Source: Symsagittifera roscoffensis (lineage: Eukaryota > Xenacoelomorpha > Acoela > Convolutidae). Taken from it: a stretch of 64,000 bases of DNA. The stretch lies in the NCBI RefSeq assembly GCF_963678635.1, contig NC_087062.1:44406395-44470394 (forward strand), written 5' to 3'. The translations under genes were made by a program, and so were the position numbers. Below, one piece after another: positions 55,645 through 64,000 of the stretch. Within the stretch, counting starts at the first letter, position 1, and the number at the start of each line of letters is the position of its first letter. The notes under the pieces are model-generated. The model had not been told where the DNA came from. It ran no database searches and saw only the letters and a list, made by a program, of their open reading frames with translations.

Positions 55645-58446
55645 CTAACAGTTCTCTTGCATTAGAAATTGAGAGAGGAGGGGAAACTTTGACTGACTAC
55701 TGTTCTCGAGTTCTATATTTTTGATCATCTTTCGGACTGCGTTGAGGTCCACAAACTGATAGAAGGGCGCTTTCCTCGTCATCTGAGCAGTGGAGGCCTC
55801 TCTTGTCACATATTTATCCAGATCAACATTGGAGCTCAGATCTTTCGCAGTTCCAGATTTAGAGGTGGTTCCGAGACTTTCTTCGATTCCAGTCAAGATT
55901 TCGACCAGTCGGTCAAAACAAAACTTATCCGAGCTCCTATCTGCCGCAACTGATGTACAGAGCACTAAAAACAGAGTCAGGGTAAACCTGGATATTCTCC
56001 AATTGGCAGTAGACACCATAATCTCGAGCATTTCCAGCTTATCTATGTTCGACTCCAGATCAGAGATTGCCCCTTTGAAGCTCTTACACAGCTGAATTGC
56101 GTACATCGTATCCCTTGCTCCAATTTTCCTGTAATCCCCGCCAACTGAATTCGACTCTTTTTTGATGAGCGTGTACAAGTTAGAGCATACTGATAGCATC
56201 AGCAGAATCTGACGGTCTTTCGAGATTCGGGTTAACAACTCGCCAAGAAAGCGACACCCTTTATTTCCACACAGTAGCATATTTTTCACAATCTCATCCA
56301 GATTATTAAAATCGAAGTGCTTCAAAATGAACTCCATTTGCGTTTGCTCATGTATTTCATACATTTCTTTGACTTCTGGACCCAGATCTTCGTTGAGAGT
56401 TTGAAACCTTCGTTTTCGCAAGTCGTCGAAAATGGTCAGACACTTTTCGACGTATAGTAGATGCTCTCTGTATCTGCGTGTTTCCCTTAAAGAAGTTGAG
56501 CTATTTTTCATCACATCTAGCGTGACCGCTCTATCTCGTGTAACGTAATCGAGATCTATTAGTTTTCTCGGCTGGAAAATGGAACCGACCGATATCTTTC
56601 CAAGCGTGTTTTCAAATCGCGTCGGTTCGTATGATTTGTTAGCGGAGTTCTCAGCAGCCTGTGCTGATCTGTCTGGATTTCCTAACGGAGGGCTTCGATT
56701 AGCGGGCGTAGATCCCGAGGCCTTCGAACTAGACGGGGAAATCTTCTGATCTGTAGACGCAGAGTTAGATGAGCTCATGGGATCTTTGCTTAAGCCTTGT
56801 GGACCTAAGCGCTCACTTGATTGACCTCGATTATCCTTTGCTTCCTCATTTTTTGCTCTTTCTCTACTTTTACTCCCTTTTGATGACTTGGATGTACTCC
56901 GTCCGGTTTCTTCTGTGTCCGCGTGGTTGGTTTTATTGCTTCTCTTCCGTTTCCATTGCTGATAATAGAAGTCCTCGGCAGACACGTCCTGCATTTTCAA
57001 CTGCATCAGCTGCACTTTGAATATCCACTCCACCTCCTTTTCGGTCATCAACCCCTTAACTATCTTTTCTCGTTCTCTGTTCTGGTTTCGGTGCTGGAAG
57101 CTCCTCTGATTGTTGTAGTTTCTCCCTTGCTGCATGTTTCCCCTGTTTTGCTGTCTGCCACCCTGGGGAATGGGATGAGGAAAGGGTACACCAACAGAGT
57201 TCCTCATCTGTTGCTGCATGGGCATTCGCATTTGCTGTTGGTTTTGTCTGCTTATGTGTTGCTGAGACTGGTTGTTTGGAAAATGTCCTCCGTGGCCAGG
57301 TGCGGGCGGAGAAGGCCCCATAAAGCCAGGAGGCGCGTGCTGGTTGTTTCTGTTGAAGAAAGCTGCCAACATTTCTGGATTATTTATACCTATTTTGGCA
57401 GCCATTGTCATCTGATTTTGGAAACTCAATGCAGCGGCGGCCACATGTGGGTTGTCTCGTAGATGCCGCATACCACCTTGCTGAACCATTTGCTGGAACT
57501 GTGCGAAGCTCAATGGCGGAACTTGGCTAGTATCGCTTGGAGGTGTTCCGATTGGCATCATCCTCGGCTGTGACTGGTTTTCCTTGCTAGTCGGCGGAGG
57601 CGCGCGGACGTCGTTTGATGTTTGGACGACCTCGCCTTCCAACTCTTCCAGAGTAAACACCTGTTTCGACACTTCGGACGCATTACGTTTTTCAGAGCTC
57701 TTGCTATTTTGAGTTCCTTGATTTAGTTCTGGTTTAATATTTAGGAGTGCTTTAATGTGATTATTAATGTAATCGGTATCGTTTTCTTTCTGCTCTGGAT
57801 TCCAAATATTTCCAGAGGTATCTGGCACTCCAAACTCGGCCAAATTCAAAGGCGGCAACGGCGGTGAGAACTTGAAGTTGTCAGGAAACAACTCACTTAC
57901 GGAATCATTTTTCTTTCTTCTTTGCCCACCATTTGAGTCAGAGGCGTTCAGAATAGTTATTCCATCATCGCAATCATCAGACAAATCTTCCTTGTCTTCG
58001 AGAAAAATTTCTTCGAAACTTTTTGCAAATTTTTGGTCAAAGTAGTGTCTCTCGTCATCAATCTGGAATTGCTGATTCGCATTGGGTCCACTTAGAATTT
58101 CAGGAGCTGGTGGAAATAACTGACTGGGGTCATTATTAGAGCGTGAAGACGATCCGCTACTTTGTGGGATCCTTTGAGGAGTTGATTGGGGAAAAACATT
58201 CGCAAAATTGACATTGCCGCCAGGAAACAAACTTGAAGCAGCTACTTCCAGAAAATCATTTCTTGGTTCCTCGTAAGCACTTTGCTTGGTTCTTTGTGCT
58301 TGAGCAGGATGGGCTCTATTTGCTCGTTGCTGGGAAACGAAATCGTAATGACCACTTTCCCATCCCGATATTCCGTCATCGCCTTCATCTGAAACGTCTG
58401 ACGCAAATGTCTCATCATTCAGCTCATCCCAATCTCGTGAGTCCAT
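55645..58446 (-). CDS. PATL1: PAT1/PATL1-type mRNA decapping factor
   Basis: PAT1 proteins bridge the RNA helicase DDX6, the LSM1-7 ring and the decapping enzyme in cytoplasmic P bodies, promoting decay of deadenylated mRNA. This 933-codon uninterrupted frame starts at an ATG (58446). The acidic N terminus DWDELNDETFASD (residues 5-17) is the DDX6-binding type of motif. The Pro/Gln/Asn-rich middle (about 270-460) includes many MPMQQQ-type runs. LMTEKEVEWIFKVQLMQLKM..DFYYQQW (about 464-495) and FENTLGKISVGSIFQPRKLID (about 612-632) match the conserved LSM/decapping core segments of human PATL1. The C-terminal third is the helical-repeat PAT1 domain. Human PATL1 is 770 residues; the excess here is in low-complexity linkers. 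No intron is visible in the coding region. No frameshift is seen. Antisense frames over it are shadows. Confidence 0.93.
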   Translation of the reverse strand: MDSRDWDELNDETFASDVSDEGDDGISGWESGHYDFVSQQRANRAHPAQAQRTKQSAYEEPRNDFLEVAASSLFPGGNVNFANVFPQSTPQRIPQSSGSSSRSNNDPSQLFPPAPEILSGPNANQQFQIDDERHYFDQKFAKSFEEIFLEDKEDLSDDCDDGITILNASDSNGGQRRKKNDSVSELFPDNFKFSPPLPPLNLAEFGVPDTSGNIWNPEQKENDTDYINNHIKALLNIKPELNQGTQNSKSSEKRNASEVSKQVFTLEELEGEVVQTSNDVRAPPPTSKENQSQPRMMPIGTPPSDTSQVPPLSFAQFQQMVQQGGMRHLRDNPHVAAAALSFQNQMTMAAKIGINNPEMLAAFFNRNNQHAPPGFMGPSPPAPGHGGHFPNNQSQQHISRQNQQQMRMPMQQQMRNSVGVPFPHPIPQGGRQQNRGNMQQGRNYNNQRSFQHRNQNREREKIVKGLMTEKEVEWIFKVQLMQLKMQDVSAEDFYYQQWKRKRSNKTNHADTEETGRSTSKSSKGSKSRERAKNEEAKDNRGQSSERLGPQGLSKDPMSSSNSASTDQKISPSSSKASGSTPANRSPPLGNPDRSAQAAENSANKSYEPTRFENTLGKISVGSIFQPRKLIDLDYVTRDRAVTLDVMKNSSTSLRETRRYREHLLYVEKCLTIFDDLRKRRFQTLNEDLGPEVKEMYEIHEQTQMEFILKHFDFNNLDEIVKNMLLCGNKGCRFLGELLTRISKDRQILLMLSVCSNLYTLIKKESNSVGGDYRKIGARDTMYAIQLCKSFKGAISDLESNIDKLEMLEIMVSTANWRISRFTLTLFLVLCTSVAADRSSDKFCFDRLVEILTGIEESLGTTSKSGTAKDLSSNVDLDKYVTREASTAQMTRKAPFYQFVDLNAVRKMIKNIELENSSQSKFPLLSQFLMQENC

Positions 58447-58861
58447 CCTTAGGAATATTCCTCGTGGTTCTTTTTAATTATTTGTTCGATGCAACTTCGA
58501 TAAAAAAGAATACTTCAAAACTTTTTCGATCCAATTATTACATGGATCTAGCAACTAATGAGTTGCTTTAACAAAGAATTGAAATATTTAGGAGAGTAAA
58601 AATAATCGTCTACGAAGCATCATTTCTACCTGAAAACAAAATCTTTCTAATTGTCTTCATCGATAAATTATACCCACAAAACAGTACTGCTGTCGATGAC
58701 TCATTAAGTTACAGCTAGGTAAAATTAAAGTCTAGATCTTTACGACTCTCAAGAACCCGAAGTGGACATGGGCCAAGGTATCTGAAGATTAAATAACAAC
58801 ATTCTGCCAAATAACAAAAACGCAATAGAAAAACATCTTGAAAATTGGACAACTGAAAACT
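58447..58861. promoter_or_regulatory. PAT1 upstream region
   Basis: The 415 bases between the PAT1 start and the LINE remnant. They presumably include the PAT1 promoter, but no core promoter motif is clear. Confidence 0.35.
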
Positions 58862-61170
58862 ATGATATTAGTAAGCAAGAATTGAGTGAGTTTTTACGAA
58901 ACATCTCAATACAGAAAATCAGACTGGAAACGAAATACAAACAAATGTTGGAACCCCAACTTGAATGTTTGAGTATAAGCAATCAAAAAAGAGTTGAACT
59001 CCGATCTCAATTCCAAAAAAGAGAACAAAGAAGAATGTCAAAAAATTTTGACATGTATTCAAATAAGTCAAAGAGCTTCAGGACGGCAACCCCAAAGAAA
59101 TTAAAAGATGGTCAAGGCAGCAGCAACCCATTTCAGTCATCGGAAAAATGAAACTTCAAACTGGGGTTATTACAGCTGAACCACAACAAATGTTGGAAAA
59201 AACAACATCGTTCTACGAAACCCTTTACAAAGATGATCAAGTGATGGACATATATCGGTATGAGATCCTAAAGAGTTTTAACAAAAAAATTGTCAGACAA
59301 GATCATCGAAAGTCTTAATGCTCCACTTCAAGTGGAATTGAAATGACAATAAGTAAACTTAGAAAAGGAACAAGCTCAGGTCCCGATGGACTTACATCTG
59401 AGTCATATCAGCAACATGCCTTCTCGTTAGCCAATATACTTTTACCATTGTTTCGATCTGCATTTAGTTTCGCCAAAACGCCGAAGTCTTTCAACAAGCC
59501 ATAATTAAACTCTGAGAGTCTCCTACCGAATGACCACAGGCCGATCAGCTTGATAAACACAGACTAGAAAATCCTGTCACATGTAATAGCTGAAAAGCTA
59601 AAAGCCAGTTTTAAATGAAGTAATTGAGAACGATTAACATGCGAATTTGCCCAATAGATCTATAAATCAAGCCATCCTTGAAATCCGATTAAGACTCCGC
59701 AAATCAAAACTCAATGTGGTCGCTTCAACGATCGACTTTTCCAAAGCTTTTGATAGGGTCGGTCGATCAGAAATACATGTTCCAACTTCTACAAAAACTT
59801 GGCTGACCAAGCCAATTGATATCTTTGATAGAAAGTTTGTACTGCAACTCTAAGTCATCAGTTGCAATTAATGGGTTTTAATTCAAAGGAAAACAAACAG
59901 AACGAGGAGTCCGAAAAGGATGCCCATTATCGGCCCGGTTTTTTTATCTTAGCTCTCGAGCCACTGTTAAACCAAATATGACAAGCAACTTAATTGAGTA
60001 AATCTGAAAAACGAAGTGTTGCGGATGCTGACTACCTAACAGTTTTCACTCGCGCTGACGAGGTTCAACTGCAACACAAAATACTTGATAATTTATGCAA
60101 AGGCACCAAGTTTCGAGTTAATCGAAGTAAATCAAAGTCTTTAAGCCTGTACGATCATCCAAATATGGAAACAGTTAGAACAGCAAAAGTCCTCGGAGTA
60201 GTACTAGTAGACCCAAAACTTTCAAGAAGATTCAATAACGAGGAAGTTCAGATTCAGATAACAAGATCAGATTCAATCGATACATGAGTTAGAAAGCAAA
60301 ATCTATTGCTGTTTCCACTTTTGTGATACCACATATAACTCATATCGGAAGACACAATCTCATTTCGATAGATGTTCTTAAACTCTACAAGGAAGTTACC
60401 AGAAAAACTATTTGGGGAGCTGGCAAAGATGTGAAATAGCTTTGCAGTTCCTTGAACGAGACACGCTCAAAAGAGGAGTAAAAATTCCCAGCCTGCAGGC
60501 CCATCTTTTAGCTGCCAAAGTCTAAGATTTTCAAAATGCTTATTTCAACTTCGGGCCACTGCAGAAATATCTCTCAATGGAAAACTGGAATAATCCAAAA
60601 AGCATGTTTTACAGAGAACTAGATGGAGATCTAGAAAACTCAGAACTCAGTATCAATGCTTTAAATGACTAAAGTATTGAGATAAAAATTCCCGAGGTTG
60701 GATGATGAGCATTCTCGCGAGAACAAAATACTCTCATGTAGCATGCGTTGAAAACTTTCACTTTGAAATTAGTTGGAAAAAAAAGAATCGAAAAGAGCTG
60801 CACAAACCAAACTGAATTTTGAAATTTCGTCATAGTTGTGGAGACAACCAAGGTTGACCAGCAAAAAAATTGTTCTACTGTCTACTTTTCAATTGCCTTC
60901 CAGATAAAGACGTTCTATGGAATAGGAATTTAAACACCGATCCATAATGTGCTTTCTGTATGTATGAGTTCGAGAACTGTACTCATCTGTTTGAAGATTG
61001 CTCTACTATAAAACCGTTCCTAGAAAAACTTAAAAGCAATCTGTTATCCGACATCTTCAAGAATCCCAGTGTTATAAAAAACGAAAGCTATATCAATCGT
61101 TCTATTTGATTCATGGAAAGGCAACGATGCAGAATGTACAACTTAGAAAACTTACCAAATTTATGCATTG
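58862..61170 (+). mobile_element. Decayed non-LTR retrotransposon (LINE ORF2)
   Basis: Fragments in order: a Lys-rich linker (58882-59151); a spacer typical of the region before RT; LRKGTSSGPDGLTSESY (59355 on); IDFSKAFDRV with the first catalytic Asp (59731-59760); RGVRKGCPLSA (near 59902); a damaged second box where the usual ADD core reads DADYLTVF (about 60015-60045); the thumb; and a zinc-binding tail C-X2-C..H-X4-C (CAFCMYEFENCTHLFEDC, near 60949). Many stops and shifts inactivate it. No endonuclease domain, poly(A) tail or target duplication was identified. The element points away from PAT1. Confidence 0.85.
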
Positions 61171-61628
61171 ATTTACTTTAAATAGTTTTTTTTATTAAAT
61201 ACTAAACAGTTGTAGTACGTAGCTTCTAGTAATTTACGATTTCCACGAACACACAAAAAAAACGATATCGTTGTTTGAACCAAAATATTTGTAATATGAA
61301 AGTTGTTTTGGACTAGTTTCATTAAGCATTAGAAATTATTGAGCAATTAGTAAATCTATCTATGATATCCTAATTGAAACGACAATCTACAATACTTATA
61401 TTAGCGAATTCACTAGATAATTAACGCAAATTCTTACATTTGGATACTTACGATTTCGGGTTTCAATTTTCAACCAGTTATTGGTTCTGGGTAAATTCAA
61501 GTCAAGTGGATTTCTAATTTATCAGAAAACAAGTTGCAGACATCACATAAATAAGATTTCTACTTCAGCGTTTCAGTAATAGGAAGGCAAGAAAGAGAAA
61601 TTAAACTGATACCATTGGTCAAATAGAA
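61171..61628. other. Downstream of the dehydrogenase exon, no gene recognised
   Basis: AT-rich. The 3' UTR of the dehydrogenase should lie at its right end; no AATAAA was found close to the stop on the minus strand. Confidence 0.4.
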
Positions 61629-62140
61629 TCAAGGCTGCATTCGCATTCCTCCGTCAAGTCTTATTACCTCTCCGTTCAAAAGCGAGTTCTCATAAATACT
61701 TTGTACCAAATGAGCAAACTCTTCTGGTTTCCCGAGACGTGGTGGGTACACAGTATTTGCAATCAGCTGATCCACTGCCTTTTCAGGGAGTCCTCTTAAA
61801 AGAGGAGTTTCAATTATCCCAGGCGCTATCGTCATTACTCTAATTCCAAGTGAGCTCAGATCACGTGCTGCTGGTAAAGTCAAGCTTGAAATTGCACCTT
61901 TGGAAGCCGCGTAAGCTATTTGTCCTATTTGGCCTTCAGAAGCAGCGATACTGGAAGTGTTGATGATGACACCCCTCTCCGATTTTGCATCTTCCATTTC
62001 TTTCGAAGCCATGGCTTCGACGCATCGCGAAAGCACTCGAAAAGTACCACCCAAGTTTATTTTCAATACTTTTTCAAACTCTTCTTGCGAATGAAGTTTC
62101 TGGGATCGTTGGCTGTAAATACGCTGAGCGTAACCAATTC
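61629..62140 (-). CDS. HSD17B10: 3-hydroxyacyl-CoA dehydrogenase type 2, 3' exon (partial)
   Basis: HSD17B10 is a mitochondrial short-chain dehydrogenase (isoleucine and steroid oxidation) and, in animals, a subunit of mitochondrial RNase P. This last exon encodes about 170 residues: VLKINLGGTFRVL, RGVIINTSSIAASEGQIGQIAY, the catalytic Ser and YAASKG (Tyr-x-x-x-Lys), LGIRVMTIAPGIIETPLL, and the C-terminal NGEVIRLDGGMRMQP, which closely matches human NGEVIRLDGAIRMQP. The exon begins after TTTATTTCAG at 62141, with the first Gly codon split after its first base (phase 1), just where the human NCAG motif would end. The NAD-binding N-terminal exons are not in the window, so the intron exceeds 1.8 kb. 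It has no frameshift and looks functional. Confidence 0.9.
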
Positions 62141-62934
62141 CTGAAATAAAAAACAGAAATTTGAAAACCGATAAAAACAAAATCACACCTGGCGAAAAAA
62201 AAATCAATTAGAGCTTAAAAGCAACATCAATTGCCAAAAAGGCAGCTAAGTGTGATAAGAAAATTTCGGATTGTTGTTTAACGTAACTTTCATTTAACTT
62301 TTACAAAAAGGCAGACTTAAATAGAATATTTTTATTTTTTGGTAATTTTATCCCAGACGCAATGTTAAGTACAGAGTGACGTATTTGTGCCCACCAACAT
62401 AAAATTGGTTTCAAGTCAATTTGGATTAAAATTTGAGCCTCATGATCAACTCCTTAAGGGACACACGAAATTAGACAACAATTATATGGAACGCAGCTAA
62501 TAAAATTGAAATAAGACTAGAAAAAAAAACAGAAGACTATCTGATCCAAATTAATCATATTAATCCAACAAAAAAAAAACGCCAAACCTGAATTACATGG
62601 AACACTCTTAGAATGCGCAAATGTACACGTTCGATATCTTTTTGATTTGTTTTCAGATCAGTTTTCACATAAAATAAAAAATTCAATCAACAAAAATGAA
62701 CGTCAACTATCTAAAAAATGCAGATTTGCACTGCGCCATAATTTTTTTTAGTCGTGTCTAAATTGAATTTCGTCTAACTTTCTAAGCCCGAAGTGTTAGT
62801 TCAAACGTGAAAACTTCGCGCACGCTAATTATCACAAAAAGGCAAATTGACCATCTTCAAACCAACATAACTAAGAGAAAAAAATTCAGGGCAAAAATTT
62901 TTTCTTCATACTTAGAACGGTTTTTCATCGTAAT
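62141..62934 (-). other. HSD17B10 intron sequence
   Basis: AT-rich with no exon found. The polypyrimidine tract and CAG acceptor lie at its low-coordinate end. Confidence 0.5.
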
Positions 62935-63550
62935 TTGATTAGCGAATCTTATCATGTGGGTGATTTTGGTCATCGGGGCTCTTTCGAAATGGGGAATAAG
63001 GGGTCACAGCCTAAAGGATCGTGGTCATGTAACCGAAATATCTTTTTGTTCCGACCATTGAGTTGGAAAGAACTTTTTGTCTTCGGGTGTAATTTAGTTT
63101 TGTTCTTTTTCCACGCAAAATCCGTTAACACAAATAATCATAATGAGTTGAGTGATATATCATTCAGAAAGCCTTTTCAGTCATTTTCTCGACAGAGGCA
63201 ACTTTAAAAAGCTGTTCCAGTGTCGAGAAAAACTGGTTTGAAAGTTCTAAACTAATTTCGAGCTAGCAAAACGAGCGAGTAGGTCTTATAACAAGATCTT
63301 AAAAAGTAAGGACCTTGAAGTTAGCTCCGAAATGGGAACTTGAGGGTCGCAACCTAAAGAGATCTTTATACCATGTAACCGAAATATCCTGTTACAAAAA
63401 TGAAGGGTCGAGTGATATTTCATATAAAAGCCCTTTCAGTTGTTTTCTCGACACTGGGACAATTTTCAAAAAGTCATACCAGTGTCGAAAAAATTAGTTG
63501 AAAATTTTTGAATTCTATTCGAGCGAGTAGGTGTTATAACTAGATCTATG
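62935..63550 (+). repeat. Tandem duplication, unit about 300 bp
   Basis: Two diverged copies (about 62970-63300 and 63305-63550) share, in order, CTAAAG..ATC, CATGTAACCGAAATATC, GAGTGATAT, AAAGCC.TTTCAGT, TTTTCTCGACA, CCAGTGTCGA and GAGCGAGTAGGT.TTATAAC. It probably lies within the HSD17B10 intron. Confidence 0.8.
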
Positions 63551-64000
63551 AATATAAGTTTTCAGTCAAATAGTGAAACACTTGGTTTCGCTCCAGGAAA
63601 ACTAATTCTGGAAGCTTTAGAGCTTCGTTGGCAGTGTGATGTTGAAAAAAAAATCAAAAAATTGTTCCGGATTTTTCTTTCGCATGATATTCTTTCGCAA
63701 CTGTTGTCTATAATGTCTAATTCACTGTTCCACGTGTTCGTGTAATTCTCTCATTACACAACGCAGAAAAAGACACAAATTTGAATAAGCAAAAAGCTTC
63801 CTTTTATGAATGCGATCGAAACATTCTGTGGTACTTGCACAGCAAACAGCTATCCTCCTTGTTAATCTTGAGCTCAGCCAAAAAAATATTTTTCCGAAAA
63901 TAAAATCAGCCACAAGCTGCTAGATGAAACATCAAAAATTGTCTGAAAAAAACTAGACCGAGTACAAATATCCTATCCTTTCGAGAGACATAACAACGCG
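63551..64000. other. No gene recognised
   Basis: AT-rich sequence to the window edge. Short frames at 63548 and 63722 have no motif. Confidence 0.4.

Noticed and set aside
56769..57462. Plus-strand frames of 83 and 179 codons
   Set aside because: Antisense to the PAT1 coding frame, with no homology.
62142..62207. Hydrophobic N-terminal extension of the dehydrogenase frame
   Set aside because: It is intron translated past the CAG acceptor at 62141, not a signal peptide.

Overview
The window comes from an AT-rich animal genome. Three fragments of conserved host genes point to Metazoa: the first coding part of a SEH1-type nucleoporin (minus strand, 24.45-24.80 kb), a complete PAT1/PATL1-type mRNA-decay factor (minus, 55.6-58.4 kb) and a 3' exon of an HSD17B10-type mitochondrial dehydrogenase (minus, 61.6-62.1 kb). 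Splice signals are present, and there are a Ty3-like LTR retrotransposon, a LINE, a tRNA-derived SINE head and a Polinton-like DNA transposon. I cannot name the species. There are no bacterial operons, rRNA genes or CRISPR arrays.

Layout. 0-1.9 kb: unique sequence with a small inverted repeat and a tRNA-like SINE head. 1.88-24.67 kb: a 22.8 kb tandem array with a monomer of about 1.44-1.8 kb. Each monomer carries one copy of the SEH1 second-blade coding segment with its splice donor. There are fifteen copies, fourteen of them extra; the fifteenth is fused to the real N-terminal SEH1 codons at the right edge. The array has nested order: a dimer of about 3,014 bp repeated, a monomer of about 1,529 bp in triplicate and one of 1,467 bp in duplicate. 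Each monomer also carries one long hairpin, and one array junction falls inside that hairpin. 26.0-32.8 kb: a complete but decayed Ty3-like LTR element with 5-bp target duplications, a tRNA-Ser-type primer site, gag, protease, RT, RNase H and integrase remnants, and an unexplained third reading frame.

34.2-49.0 kb: a Polinton-like element of about 14.85 kb with terminal inverted repeats of about 430 bp and a decayed protein-primed family B DNA polymerase on the minus strand. The polymerase's N-terminal zinc-finger exon is tandemly repeated five times (period 212 bp), each copy with its own 3' splice site and ATG. Upstream lies an exact 60-bp, three-copy repeat carrying CRE-like TGACGTCA palindromes. 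On the plus strand are small unknown reading frames and a stand-alone relative of the zinc finger. 49.5-52.0 kb: a pair of 330-bp direct repeats (possible LTRs) and an envelope-like remnant. 52.0-55.6 kb: nothing I recognise. 58.9-61.2 kb: a decayed LINE ORF2. 62.9-63.6 kb: a 300-bp tandem duplication.

The common theme is local amplification of exon-sized coding modules together with their splice signals, at both the host SEH1 locus and the transposon polymerase locus. The host proteins do not form one pathway: SEH1 is a nuclear pore/GATOR scaffold, PAT1 acts in cytoplasmic mRNA decapping, and HSD17B10 is mitochondrial.
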